Part shown: positions 17,806 through 27,069 of the stretch, one piece after another | How positions within the stretch are numbered: the first letter of the stretch is position 1 | Layout of the letters: each line of letters starts with the position of its first letter | Assembly: GCF_013911965.1 (NCBI RefSeq) | Contig: NZ_JACESE010000009.1 | Coordinates: 133,085 to 175,228 of the forward strand | Reading direction: 5' to 3' | Origin: Phenylobacterium sp. | GTDB lineage: Bacteria > Pseudomonadota > Alphaproteobacteria > Caulobacterales > Caulobacteraceae | Length of the DNA: 42,144 bases | Translations under genes and position numbers: made by a program | The notes under the pieces: generated by a model | Seen by the model: only the letters and a program-made list of their open reading frames with translations | Databases searched by the model: none | What the model was told of the DNA's origin: nothing

Positions 17806-20400
17806 ATGAAGATCTCCCTTTCCCTGAGCGCGATGCTGCTCGCGACGACGGCGCTGTTTGCGCCGCAGACCGCCCTTGCTCAGACGGAAGGGTCTGAGAC
17901 CGAGGTCGAGGAACTGGTCGTCCGGGGTCGCTACATCCCCGACGTCATGCGCGAAACGGCCGAAGTGGCCACCATCCTGACCGCCGACGACCTGCAACGG
18001 CAGGGCGACGATACGGCGGCCGAGGCCCTGACCCGCCTGTCCGGCCTGTCGGTCGTGGGCGGCCGCTTCGTCTATGTCCGCGGCCTGGGCGAGCGCTATT
18101 CCTCGGCCCTGCTGAACGGCTCGCCGCTGCCGAGCCCCGAGCCGCTGCAGCGCGTCGTGCCGCTCGACCTCTTCCCGTCGAACGTGCTGGCCGGCACCAC
18201 GGTGCAGAAGACCTACTCGGCCGCCTATTCCGGCGAGTTCGGCGGCGGCGTGATCGACCTGCAGACGGTCGCCGTGCCTTACGAGCCCTTCGTGTCCCTG
18301 GGCTTCAGCGTCGGCGGCAACACCGAAACCACCTTCGACGACGGCCTCGTCTACTACGGCTCCGACACCGACTGGACGGGCTATGACGACGGCACGCGCG
18401 ACACCCCGGACGAGCTTGACCTGGCGCTGCGCAGCGGTCTGCGGGTCGACAGCTCCAACTTCACCGACGAAGAGCTCCAGGACATCGGCCAGTCCTTCGT
18501 CAATGCGCCGCTGAACCTGCTGCAGCGCTCCTCCAGCATCGACCCGAACTACTCCATCGACGTCTCGGCCGGCACCTCGGTCGACCTCGGCTGGGGTTCG
18601 CTCGGCGTGGTCGCCGTCGCCGGCTTCGACAACTCCTGGCGCACCCGGCACGGCGTTCAGCAGGAAGGCATCGTCCAGGGTTCGGATCTCGAGGTCCGCA
18701 CCGACTACGACTACGTCTCCACCCAGAACGACGTTGTGCTGAACGGCCTGCTCGGCGTCGGCCTCGACTGGGGTCAGAACGAGATCCGCTGGACCAACCT
18801 CTACGTCCACTCGACCACGAAGGAAGCCCGCTCGCGCGCCGGCTACGACGAACTGGCCGGGGCGGACGTGCGCGACGACTACACCGAGTGGTTCGAGCGC
18901 GCCCTGATCAACACCCAGCTCACCGGCGCGCACGAGTTCGGCGATCTGCAGGTCGACTGGCGCACGGCCTTCGCCCGCACCTCGCGGGACGCCCCCTACG
19001 AGAAGGGCATCCGCTACCGCCTGGTGAACGGCGTCTATCTGCACAACGCTTCGCAGGAGCAGAACTACACCCGCTTCAGCGAAGTCGAGGACTCGGTGCT
19101 CAGCGCCGGCCTCGACCTCTCCTACACCCTGCCGCTGTCCAGCGTGCGTGAGGTGATCCTGTCGGGCGGCGTGGCCTATATGGACAACGACCGCCACGCC
19201 GAGGCCCGCGAGTTCCGCTTCCTGGCGCTGAACAACTCGCTGTCGCTCGCCGAGCAGATGCAGCGCGTCGACTTCCTGCTGTCGGACTACAACATCCGGC
19301 CGGACGGTCTGGTGATCCGCGAGACCACCGGCGCCGAAGGGGCCGCGGCCTACGAGGCGGCGCTGGAGACGAAGGCGGCCTACATCCAGGCCGACGCCGA
19401 GATCTTCCCACTGGTCCGCCTGGCGGCCGGCGTCCGCTACGAAGACGCCACCCAGTCGGTGACGCCGATCGACCTGTTCGGCGCCTCCAGCCCGGCGGTT
19501 CCCGATCCGCTGGAAAACGCCTACTGGCTGCCGACGGCGACGGTGACCTGGAACTTCTACGAGGACATGCAGCTGCGCTTCGGCGCGTCCAAGACCATCG
19601 CCCGTCCGCAGTTCCGCGAACTGGCGCCGCAACAGTACCTCGACCCCGACAACGACCGCCTGTTCATCGGCAACCCGTACCTGACCGACAGCGAGCTTCT
19701 GAACATCGACGCCCGCTACGAATGGTACTTCGCCAACCAGCAGTATCTGACGCTCGGCGCCTTCTATAAGGACATCGACAAGCCGATCGAGTCGGTGGTC
19801 AACGAGGCCGGGGCGACGGTCCAGCAGACCTACATCAACGCCCCGAAGGCGATGCTCTACGGCGTCGAGGCCGAGGTGAAGAAGGTCTTCGAGCCCGTCG
19901 TCGACACGCCCTGGCTCGCCAACAAGCGCTGGCTGATCCAGGCCAACTACACCTACTCCAAGTCCGAAGTGCAGGTGGACTCGGGCGACGTGGTCTTCCC
20001 GCTGGCGGGCGGCGGCGCCTCCCGTCCGGCCGAAGACTACGTGACCGACGGCAGCCAGCTGCAAGGCCAGTCCGAGCATCTGGCCAACCTGCAGTTCGGC
20101 TTCGAGGACGATGTCGCCCAGTCCCAGGCGACCCTCCTGGTGGCCTATGCCAGCGAGCGCATCACCGCCCGCGGCCGTCCCGGCCAGCCCGACCTCTATC
20201 AGGATCCGGGCACGATCGTGGACTTCACCTATCGCAAGATGGTCCCGGTCATGGGCTACGACCTGACCTTCTCCTTCGAGGCCCGCAACCTGCTGGCCGA
20301 GGACTACGAGGAGTATCAGGAACTCGGCTCGGGCCGCGTGAACAACAACACCTACGACCTCGGCCGCTCCTTCTCGGTCGGCGTTTCCACCCGCTTCTGA
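17806..20400 (+). CDS. TonB-dependent outer-membrane receptor of the phosphate island
   Basis: An 864-residue outer-membrane receptor. A Sec signal (to about residue 26, ALAQ) is followed by a TonB-box-like stretch EVEELVVRG, a plug domain (residues about 40-170, including FVYVRGLGERYSSALLNGSPLPS) and a long beta-barrel ending in phenylalanine (SFSVGVSTRF), the normal OmpA-assembly signal. The start is ATG 17806, 71 bases after the lipoprotein stop, and the signal peptide begins directly there; the longer open frame upstream reads through the hairpin and is not used. Probably co-transcribed with the ElpS-like gene. A substrate such as a phosphorylated compound is inferred from context only. 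A strong terminator follows. Confidence 0.92.
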   Translation: MKISLSLSAMLLATTALFAPQTALAQTEGSETEVEELVVRGRYIPDVMRETAEVATILTADDLQRQGDDTAAEALTRLSGLSVVGGRFVYVRGLGERYSSALLNGSPLPSPEPLQRVVPLDLFPSNVLAGTTVQKTYSAAYSGEFGGGVIDLQTVAVPYEPFVSLGFSVGGNTETTFDDGLVYYGSDTDWTGYDDGTRDTPDELDLALRSGLRVDSSNFTDEELQDIGQSFVNAPLNLLQRSSSIDPNYSIDVSAGTSVDLGWGSLGVVAVAGFDNSWRTRHGVQQEGIVQGSDLEVRTDYDYVSTQNDVVLNGLLGVGLDWGQNEIRWTNLYVHSTTKEARSRAGYDELAGADVRDDYTEWFERALINTQLTGAHEFGDLQVDWRTAFARTSRDAPYEKGIRYRLVNGVYLHNASQEQNYTRFSEVEDSVLSAGLDLSYTLPLSSVREVILSGGVAYMDNDRHAEAREFRFLALNNSLSLAEQMQRVDFLLSDYNIRPDGLVIRETTGAEGAAAYEAALETKAAYIQADAEIFPLVRLAAGVRYEDATQSVTPIDLFGASSPAVPDPLENAYWLPTATVTWNFYEDMQLRFGASKTIARPQFRELAPQQYLDPDNDRLFIGNPYLTDSELLNIDARYEWYFANQQYLTLGAFYKDIDKPIESVVNEAGATVQQTYINAPKAMLYGVEAEVKKVFEPVVDTPWLANKRWLIQANYTYSKSEVQVDSGDVVFPLAGGGASRPAEDYVTDGSQLQGQSEHLANLQFGFEDDVAQSQATLLVAYASERITARGRPGQPDLYQDPGTIVDFTYRKMVPVMGYDLTFSFEARNLLAEDYEEYQELGSGRVNNNTYDLGRSFSVGVSTRF

Positions 20401-20408
20401 CGGGTCGC

Positions 20409-20445
20409 TCCGGGGGCGGCGAATGCGCCGTCCCCGGATTATTTT
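20409..20445 (+). terminator. Intrinsic terminator after the TonB receptor
   Basis: A 13-pair stem (20409-20421 with 20426-20438, one G-T pair) closes on an AATG loop and is followed by TTATTTT at 20439-20445. It lies nine bases after the receptor stop and separates the lipoprotein/receptor unit from the gsp operon, which then needs its own promoter. Confidence 0.85.
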
Positions 20446-20481
20446 CGGACAGGTGCGGCGAAGCGTCTCCAAACCCGGCCG

Positions 20482-20499
20482 CTGTCATCCGTTTGTCAC
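20482..20499 (+). promoter_or_regulatory. Pho box upstream of the gsp operon
   Basis: CTGTCAT-CCGT-TTGTCAC: two near-consensus seven-base PhoB half-sites in direct orientation with the canonical four-base spacer. It lies between the terminator at 20409-20445 and the gspC start at 20575, the expected place for a PhoB-activated promoter. This predicts that the whole secretion operon is induced by phosphate limitation. Confidence 0.82.
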
Positions 20500-20574
20500 T
20501 GAAAGTTTACATGAACTCCCGGCGGGCGCGCCCTTTTGGCGTCCCACCTGATCCTCGGGACTTCGGAGAACTCC

Positions 20575-21390
20575 GTGAACCTTCCCGCCGTGATCCGCGG
20601 CGTTTCCGTTCGGCCCCGGACGATCCTGGCCGTGACGGAGGTGGCCCTCGTCGTGGTCCTGAGCGTCCAGGCCGCACGCCTGGCCTGGAGTCTCGCCGCC
20701 CCGCCGCCGGGGCCCCTCGGCGCCCCCGCCGTCACCGCGCCGACGACCGCCGCTGACACCGACATCCTCGCCCGCTTCGATCCCTTCTTCCGCCAGGGCC
20801 TGGCGGCCGCCGCCGCCGCGGACGCCGCCCCGCAAGGCGATCTCCAGCTCTTCGGCGTCCGCACCGGCGGTCCCGGTGGCGGCTCGGCCATCATCGGCGC
20901 AGCCGGCGGAGAGCAGCGGCTCTACACCGTCGGCGAACGGCTGCCGGGCGGCCTGACCCTCGCCGCCGTCGCCGCCGACCACGTGATGCTGGGACAGGGC
21001 GCAGGCGCCCGGCGCCTGAGCTTTCCGGTCCCTGGCGCGACGCACGGCGCGGCTCCTCCTCCGCCGCCGCCTCCGGCTGCGGCCACGGGCGAGAGCCAGG
21101 CGGCGGTCACCGGCGCTCAGCTGCGCGCGGCCATGACGCTGACCCCGCGCATGCAGGGCGGCCGCCCGGCCGGCTACGCCGTCATGGCGCGCGGCGCACA
21201 GGGGAGCGCCATCCTCGCCCGTGCGGGCCTCCAGCCGGGCGACGTGCTGCTCGCCGTCGACGGCTCCGAACTCAACCCCGAACGCGTCGGCGAACTCGCC
21301 GACATCCTCGCCTCGGCCGGCCACGTCGACCTCCGCTACGAGCGGGGCGGCCAGGTCATGACCACACGCCTGCGGATGACTGCCCCGTGA
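20575..21390 (+). CDS. gspC: Type II secretion inner-membrane protein GspC
   Basis: A 271-residue GspC. It has a short cytoplasmic N-terminus, one membrane helix (TILAVTEVALVVVLSVQAA), a periplasmic homology region (DLQLFGVRTGG, AIIG, YTVGERLPGG) that binds the secretin, a proline/alanine linker and a C-terminal PDZ domain (AILARAGLQPGDVLLAVDG) thought to help choose substrates. The GTG at 20575 has GGAG six bases upstream and leaves a normal-length cytoplasmic tail; a TTG at 20536 is also in frame but lacks a good site. It is the first gene of a twelve-gene operon, and its stop overlaps the gspD start by four bases. Confidence 0.9.
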   Translation: MNLPAVIRGVSVRPRTILAVTEVALVVVLSVQAARLAWSLAAPPPGPLGAPAVTAPTTAADTDILARFDPFFRQGLAAAAAADAAPQGDLQLFGVRTGGPGGGSAIIGAAGGEQRLYTVGERLPGGLTLAAVAADHVMLGQGAGARRLSFPVPGATHGAAPPPPPPPAAATGESQAAVTGAQLRAAMTLTPRMQGGRPAGYAVMARGAQGSAILARAGLQPGDVLLAVDGSELNPERVGELADILASAGHVDLRYERGGQVMTTRLRMTAP

Positions 21391-23432
21391 AACGACTGAT
21401 CTGCGCCCTCGCCCTCGTCACGGCCACAGGCGCGAGCCTGCCGCCTGCACCCGCCTATGCTCAGCAGCAGATCCTGAACCTGCAGGACGCCGACATCCGC
21501 GTCTTCATCCAGGACGTGGCCCGGGCCACCGGCCAGACCTTCATCATCGACCCGCGGGTCCAGGGGAAGGTGACCATCACCAGCCAGGAGCCGCTGTCGC
21601 GGACGGAGCTCTTCGAGGTGATGCTCTCCACCCTGCGCGCCAACGGCCTGGTGGCCGTGCCGGCCGGCGCCGGCGTCTACCGCATCACGCCGGAGGAGGG
21701 GGCGGCGGCCCAGCCCTCCAGCCTGTCGGGCGGCGGCGGATACGGCTTCTCCACCCAGGTCTTCCGGCTGCGCAGCATCGACGCGGCCTCGGCCGCCGAG
21801 ACGCTGAAGCCCCTGATCGGGCGCCAGGGCGTGGTCATGCCGAGTCCCCGCGGCAACCTGCTGGTCGTCGCCGACTATGCCGACAACCTGGCGCGCATCC
21901 GCAGCCTGCTCGGCCAGATCGACACCGATCGGACGCTGACGGAGACGGTGACGCTGCGATCCTCCTCGGCGCGGGAGATGGCCGGCGTGGTCAATCAGCT
22001 GCTCAACCCGCCCGGGGCCGATCCCAACGCCCGCAACGGCATCGTCTCGGTCGTCGTGGTGGAGAGCAGCAATTCGCTCATCCTTCGCGGCGAGCCGGAC
22101 GCCGTCCGCCCCATCCTGTCGGTGGTCGAGGACCTCGACCGCCGCGCCGAAACCAGCGGCGACGTCCGCGTCATCAACCTCCAGCACGCCGACGCCGAAC
22201 AGCTGGTGCCGGTCCTGCAGCAACTCGTCGGCCAGGCCGTGACGCCGGCCGGCGGCGAGGGCGAGGCGTCCGCCGCGCCGGCGGCGGCCGCCGCGGCGGG
22301 GCAGGGCCAGACGGCCACGGCCGGCGGCGGCGGGCGGCGCGCCAACATCGCCCGCTATCCCGGGGCCAATTCCATCATCATCGCCGCCGACCCCGAGACC
22401 CAGCGCGTCCTGGGGGAGGTGATCCGCAAGCTCGACAATCGCCGCCGGCAGGTGCTGGTCGAGGCCATCGTGGTCGAGCTGTCCGACAACGCGGCCAAGG
22501 CTCTGGGCGTCCAGCTCGCCATCGCCGGCCAGAACGGCTCCTCGGTGCCCTTCGCCGCCACCAACTATTCGAACACTGCGCCGAACCTGCTGACCCTCGG
22601 CGCCGCCGCGGCGGCCGAGGGCGAACTGGACGAGGATTCCGCGGCGCTCCAGAGCCTGCGCCAGGCCGCCCTCGATTCCCTCCTGGGCGCTGGCGGCATC
22701 ATCGCCGGCGGTTACGGCCAGAACGACGACGCCATCTTCGGCTTCATCATCAATGCGGTGAAGACGGACACGACCTCGAACCTGCTCTCCACGCCTTCGG
22801 TGATGACGCTCGACAACCAGGAGGCCACCATCCTGGTGGGCCAGGAGATCCCGATCACCACGGGCGAGGTGCTGGGCGACGCCAACACCAACCCCTTCCG
22901 CACGGTGCAGCGCCAGGATGTCGGCATCCAGCTGGAGGTGAAGCCCCAGATCAACGCGGGCGGGGCCATCACGCTCTTCCTGCGCCAGGAGGTCTCCTCC
23001 ATCGCCGGGCCGGTCAGCGAGGACTTCAACGAGCTCATCCTCGACAAGCGCGAGATCGAAACCACCGTGGCCGTGGACGACGGCGACATCGTCGTGCTGG
23101 GCGGGCTCCTGGACCGCAACGAGCGGGTGACGGTGGAGCGCACGCCGATCCTGGGCGACGTCCCGGTGCTTGGAAACCTCTTCCGCTCCAATTCCCGCGC
23201 CAATGTGCAGCGCAACCTGATGGTCTTCATCCGCCCGACCATCATCGACAGCGCCGCCTCGGCCCGGGCGGTCACCGCGCCGCGCTATGACTACATCCGT
23301 CGCCAGGAGCTCTCGCGCAGTCCCGACGGGATCAGCGACCTCGACGCTCTCGTCCGCGACTACATGCAGGCGGAGCCCGTGACGGCCGCCCCGGCGATCC
23401 CGCCGCCGCCCGCGCCGCCGACGGCGAACTGA
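21387..23432 (+). CDS. gspD: Type II secretion secretin GspD
   Basis: A 681-residue outer-membrane secretin starting at a GTG that overlaps gspC. A Sec signal (to AYAQ, about residue 26) precedes the N0 domain (QDADIRVFIQDVARATGQTF), three N1-N3 repeats including an Ala/Gly-rich insert near residue 290, and the C-terminal secretin barrel (LSTPSVMTLDNQEATILVGQ; GDVPVLGNLFRS; VFIRPTII). It forms the outer-membrane pore through which folded proteins leave. No separate pilotin (GspS) gene was found in the window. Confidence 0.96.
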   Translation: MKRLICALALVTATGASLPPAPAYAQQQILNLQDADIRVFIQDVARATGQTFIIDPRVQGKVTITSQEPLSRTELFEVMLSTLRANGLVAVPAGAGVYRITPEEGAAAQPSSLSGGGGYGFSTQVFRLRSIDAASAAETLKPLIGRQGVVMPSPRGNLLVVADYADNLARIRSLLGQIDTDRTLTETVTLRSSSAREMAGVVNQLLNPPGADPNARNGIVSVVVVESSNSLILRGEPDAVRPILSVVEDLDRRAETSGDVRVINLQHADAEQLVPVLQQLVGQAVTPAGGEGEASAAPAAAAAAGQGQTATAGGGGRRANIARYPGANSIIIAADPETQRVLGEVIRKLDNRRRQVLVEAIVVELSDNAAKALGVQLAIAGQNGSSVPFAATNYSNTAPNLLTLGAAAAAEGELDEDSAALQSLRQAALDSLLGAGGIIAGGYGQNDDAIFGFIINAVKTDTTSNLLSTPSVMTLDNQEATILVGQEIPITTGEVLGDANTNPFRTVQRQDVGIQLEVKPQINAGGAITLFLRQEVSSIAGPVSEDFNELILDKREIETTVAVDDGDIVVLGGLLDRNERVTVERTPILGDVPVLGNLFRSNSRANVQRNLMVFIRPTIIDSAASARAVTAPRYDYIRRQELSRSPDGISDLDALVRDYMQAEPVTAAPAIPPPPAPPTAN

Positions 23433-23433
23433 G

Positions 23434-24939
23434 ATGACCGCCCCCGTCCATCCGCTGCTGCCCTACGGCTTCGCCAAGCGGCACGGCGTGGTCCTGCTGG
23501 GCGTCGACGAGGCGTCCGAAGGCGCCGCGCGCGTGGGCCTGCGCGAGGGCGCCGACCCGCTGGCGCTCACCGAGGCGCGCCGCGCGCTCGGCCGGCCGCT
23601 CCGGGTGGAGCCGCTGGGGCGCACCGAGTTCGAACGTCGCCTGTCGGAAGCCTATGCGGGCGACGGCCTGGCCGCCTCCGGCGCGGACGACCTCGACATG
23701 CCGGGCGGACTGGACAGCCTGGCCGAAGACATCCCCGCCGCCGCCGACCTGCTGGACAGTCAGGACGACGCGCCGATCATCCGCCTCATCAACGGCGTCA
23801 TCGCCGAGGCCATCCGCCGCGGCGCCTCCGACGTCCATATCGAGCCGTTCGAGACGGCGCTCCTCGTCCGCCTGCGCATCGACGGCGTGCTGCGCGAGGT
23901 GCTCAGCCTGTCGCCGCGGCTCGCCCCGCTCATCGTCAGCCGCATCAAGGTGATGGCCAGGCTCGACATCGCCGAGCGGCGCGTGCCCCAGGACGGCCGC
24001 ATCTCGCTGGCGCTCGGCGGCCGGTCGCTGGACGTGCGGGTCTCGACCCTGCCCTCGCGCGCCGGCGAGCGGGTGGTGATGCGGATCCTCGACCAGGAGC
24101 AGGCCGGCATTCCGCTGGAACAGCTCGGCATGCGCCCGGCGGTGCTCTCGGCCTTCGAGGCGGCCCTGCGCGAGCCCAACGGCGTCATCCTGGTCACCGG
24201 GCCCACGGGCTCGGGCAAGACCACCACCCTCTATGCCGGCCTGACGCGCCTGAACGACGCCAGCCGCAACATCCTGACGATCGAAGACCCGGTCGAATAC
24301 GCCGTGGCGGGCGTCGGTCAGACCCAGGTCAACGCCAAGGTCGGCATGACCTTCGCCGCGGGCCTGCGGGCCATCCTGCGCCAGGATCCGGACGTGGTCA
24401 TGGTCGGCGAGATCCGCGACGTGGAGACCGCCCAGATCGCCGTCCAGGCCAGCCTCACCGGCCATCTGGTGCTGTCGACCGTCCACACCAACGACGCGGC
24501 GGGCGCCGTCACGCGCCTGCGCGACATGGGGGTGGAGCCCTTCCTGCTGGCCTCCACGATCCGCGTCATCATCGCCCAGCGTCTGGTGCGCCGCCTCTGC
24601 CCCCACTGCCGCCGCGCCGAACCGGCGGACGCCGCGACGGCGAGGCTCGCCGGTGTCGCCGAGGGCCAGATGCTCTTCCGCGCCCAGGGCTGCGCCCAGT
24701 GCGGCCAGACCGGCTATGCCGGCCGCGTCGGCGTCTATGAGGCCATCCGGGTGGACGACCGCATCCGCCGCCTGATCAGCGAGAGCGCCGGCGAGGACGA
24801 CATCGCCGCGGCCGCCCAGGCGGCCGGCGGCGGCACCCTGTCCAGCGAGGCGCGCGCCTATGTGCTCGAAGGCCTGACGACGGTCGAGGAGGCGCTGCGG
24901 GTGACGCGCCAGGAGACGGCGGGCCATGGCGAGCTTTGA
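23434..24939 (+). CDS. gspE: Type II secretion ATPase GspE
   Basis: A 501-residue cytoplasmic hexameric ATPase that drives pseudopilus assembly. It has an N-terminal N1E-like region, the Walker A motif GPTGSGKTTTLYAGL with Lys262, an Asp box (ILTIEDPVEY), Walker B (DVVMVGEIRD), a His box (LVLSTVHTND) and a four-cysteine zinc element (CPHC and CAQC, about residues 389-430) characteristic of GspE/PilB. It starts one base after the gspD stop and overlaps gspF by 14 bases. Confidence 0.97.
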   Translation: MTAPVHPLLPYGFAKRHGVVLLGVDEASEGAARVGLREGADPLALTEARRALGRPLRVEPLGRTEFERRLSEAYAGDGLAASGADDLDMPGGLDSLAEDIPAAADLLDSQDDAPIIRLINGVIAEAIRRGASDVHIEPFETALLVRLRIDGVLREVLSLSPRLAPLIVSRIKVMARLDIAERRVPQDGRISLALGGRSLDVRVSTLPSRAGERVVMRILDQEQAGIPLEQLGMRPAVLSAFEAALREPNGVILVTGPTGSGKTTTLYAGLTRLNDASRNILTIEDPVEYAVAGVGQTQVNAKVGMTFAAGLRAILRQDPDVVMVGEIRDVETAQIAVQASLTGHLVLSTVHTNDAAGAVTRLRDMGVEPFLLASTIRVIIAQRLVRRLCPHCRRAEPADAATARLAGVAEGQMLFRAQGCAQCGQTGYAGRVGVYEAIRVDDRIRRLISESAGEDDIAAAAQAAGGGTLSSEARAYVLEGLTTVEEALRVTRQETAGHGEL

Positions 24940-26134
24940 CTATGTCGCCCTCGACCTGGCCGGCCGCACCCGCACCGGCAGCCTGAAGGCGCCCGACGAG
25001 GCCGCCGCCCGCGAGACGCTGGAGCGCCGCCGCCTGGCTCCGGTGAAGGTCAGCCCCGGCGCCGCCCGTCCGTCCTCCGCCGCGCCGGTGCTGGGCGGGC
25101 GGCTGGACACGCGCCAGCTGGCCCTCGTCACCCGGCAGCTCGCCACCCTGATCGCCGTGGCGCCGCTGGAGGAGTCCCTGCGCACCATCGCCGCCCAGGC
25201 CGAGAAGCCCGCCGTGCGCCGGGCGCTGAACGCCGTCCATGCCGGCGTGCTGGAAGGCTATCGCCTCTCCGACGCCATGGGGCGCGAGGGCCGGGCCTTC
25301 CCGCCGCTCTACCGCGCCATGGTGGCGGCGGGCGAAAGCTCCGGCTCGCTGCCGTCCATCCTCGAACGCCTCGCCGACCTGCTCGAGCGTGACCAGGAGG
25401 CCCAGAGCAAGGTCACCGCCGCGCTCATCTATCCGGCGGTGCTCGCCGTCACGGCCCTGCTGGTCGTCCTGGCGCTGATGACCTTCGTGGTGCCCAAGGT
25501 GGTCGACCAGTTCGAATCCATGGGCCAGACCCTGCCGCTGCTCACCCGGGTGGTGATCGGCGCGTCGGATGCGGTGCGCAGCTACGGCCTCGTCATCCTG
25601 GCCCTGCTGGTCATCGCGGGCTTCGGGGCCGCCCAGGCCCTGCGGCGGCCGGAGATCCGTCTGCGGGCCGACGCCGCCCTGCTGCGCCTGCCCCTGATCG
25701 GGCGCCTGATCCGCGACCTTCACGCCGCCCGGCTCGCCCGCACGCTCTCGACCATGATCGCCAGCGGCCTGCCGATCCTGGAGGGGCTTCTGATCACCGC
25801 TCCCACGGTCCACAACCGTGTCCTGCGCCAGGCGACCCTCGACATGGCCGAGATGATCCGCGAGGGCGGCAGCCTGTCGGCGGCGATGCGCAAGGTGGGC
25901 GTCTTCCCGCCGCTGCTGGTCTACATGGCCGCCAGCGGGGAGAACAGCGGCCGGGTGGACCTGATGCTGGGCCGCGCCGCGGAATATCTGGAGCGGGAGT
26001 TCGCCACCTTCACGGCCGTGGCCCTCAGCCTGCTGGAGCCCGCCATCATCGTCCTCATGGGCGGGCTGGTGGCGGTGATCGTGCTCTCGATCCTCCTGCC
26101 CATCCTGCAGATCAACACCCTGGCCTTCGGCTAG
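24926..26134 (+). CDS. gspF: Type II secretion inner-membrane platform protein GspF
   Basis: A 402-residue inner-membrane protein with the usual two repeated cytoplasmic domains and three membrane helices (around 170-190, 215-240 and 370-395). The family signature GESSGSLPSILERLADLLERD is present in two stretches, and its second copy reads SGENSGRVDLMLGRAAEYLER. It couples the GspE motor to pseudopilin assembly. The length matches the family. It overlaps gspE and is followed by gspG after 22 bases with an AGGAG ribosome site. Confidence 0.96.
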   Translation: MASFDYVALDLAGRTRTGSLKAPDEAAARETLERRRLAPVKVSPGAARPSSAAPVLGGRLDTRQLALVTRQLATLIAVAPLEESLRTIAAQAEKPAVRRALNAVHAGVLEGYRLSDAMGREGRAFPPLYRAMVAAGESSGSLPSILERLADLLERDQEAQSKVTAALIYPAVLAVTALLVVLALMTFVVPKVVDQFESMGQTLPLLTRVVIGASDAVRSYGLVILALLVIAGFGAAQALRRPEIRLRADAALLRLPLIGRLIRDLHAARLARTLSTMIASGLPILEGLLITAPTVHNRVLRQATLDMAEMIREGGSLSAAMRKVGVFPPLLVYMAASGENSGRVDLMLGRAAEYLEREFATFTAVALSLLEPAIIVLMGGLVAVIVLSILLPILQINTLAFG

Positions 26135-26156
26135 GCGCGTCATTCAAGGAGTAAGC

Positions 26157-26603
26157 ATGACCCGTCGCGACATCCGCACCCGTCCGGCCAGCGAGGCCGG
26201 CTTCACCCTGGTGGAGCTGATGGTCGTGGTCGTGATCCTGGGCCTCCTGGCCACGGTGGTCATGATCAATGTCCTGCCGAGCCAGGACCGCGCCATGCGC
26301 GAAAAGGCCAAGGCCGACATCTCCACCCTCGAGCAGGCGGTGGAGACCTACCGGCTGGAGATGCTGACCTATCCGACGACGGCCCAGGGGCTGCAGGCGC
26401 TGGTCCAGGCGCCGGCCGGCCTGTCGCGGCCCGAGCGCTACCGCGACGGCGGCTATATCCGCCGCCTGCCGGACGATCCCTGGGGCAATCCCTATCAGTA
26501 CGCCTATCCCGGCGAGCGCGGCCGGTTCGACGTCTATTCGTTCGGCGCCGACGGGGCCAAGGGCGGCGAAGGCGAGGATGCGGACATCGGCAACTGGAAC
26601 TGA
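26157..26603 (+). CDS. gspG: Type II secretion major pseudopilin GspG
   Basis: A 148-residue major pseudopilin. A leader of about 17 residues is followed by the prepilin peptidase site G-FTLVELMVVVVILGLL, with Glu at +5, and the C-terminal GspG fold with its calcium-loop region (DDPWGNPYQYAYPG, then SFGADGAKGGEGEDADIGNW). It forms the shaft of the pseudopilus. Cleavage needs the GspO peptidase encoded at 31271-32020. It has its own strong ribosome site, fitting its high expected stoichiometry, and overlaps gspH by 26 bases. Confidence 0.97.
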   Translation: MTRRDIRTRPASEAGFTLVELMVVVVILGLLATVVMINVLPSQDRAMREKAKADISTLEQAVETYRLEMLTYPTTAQGLQALVQAPAGLSRPERYRDGGYIRRLPDDPWGNPYQYAYPGERGRFDVYSFGADGAKGGEGEDADIGNWN

Positions 26604-27069
26604 GCCGCGTCCGCGCCAGGGCTCGGAGGCCGGCTTCACCCTCGTGGAGCTGATGGTGGTGCTCGTCATCATCGGCCTCCTGGGCGCGGCCGTGGTGATG
26701 ACGGCGCCGGACGGCCGCGGCGAGGTGCGCCGCGAGGCCGAGGCCTTCGCCGTGCGCCTGCAGCGGGCGCGCGAGGAGGCGCTGCTGACCAACCGCGCCG
26801 TCGAGGTGCAGGTGGACGGGGAGGGCTACGCTTTCCGCACCCTGCGCCGCGGCGAATGGGAAGCGCTGGCCGCAGACCCGTTCGAGGCCCACCGCTGGGA
26901 CGACGGCGTCACCGCCCGCCTGACGGCTCTGGACGGCCGGGACGGCGTGCGCTTCGACCCCACCGGCGCGGCCGAGCCCGCGGAGGTGACGGTCTCCCGC
27001 GCCGACCAGCGCATGCGGGTGGCGGTGAGCGAAACCGGCGAGGTGCGGATCGATGCGCCCAGCCGCTGA
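26578..27069 (+). CDS. gspH: Type II secretion minor pseudopilin GspH
   Basis: A 163-residue minor pseudopilin with the leader cut site G-FTLVELMVVLVIIGLLG (Glu at +5) and a C-terminal beta-rich domain in which REAEAFAVRLQRAREEALL matches the GspH/FimT family. It is thought to join the pseudopilus tip complex to the GspG shaft. The ATG lies 26 bases inside gspG. The overlap is longer than its neighbours', but a start further in would leave too short a leader. Confidence 0.92.
   Translation: MRTSATGTEPRPRQGSEAGFTLVELMVVLVIIGLLGAAVVMTAPDGRGEVRREAEAFAVRLQRAREEALLTNRAVEVQVDGEGYAFRTLRRGEWEALAADPFEAHRWDDGVTARLTALDGRDGVRFDPTGAAEPAEVTVSRADQRMRVAVSETGEVRIDAPSR

Noticed and set aside
17653-20472. 939-codon minus-strand open frame antisense to the TonB receptor
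   Set aside because: No recognisable domain and low-complexity composition; it mirrors codon bias of the real receptor gene.
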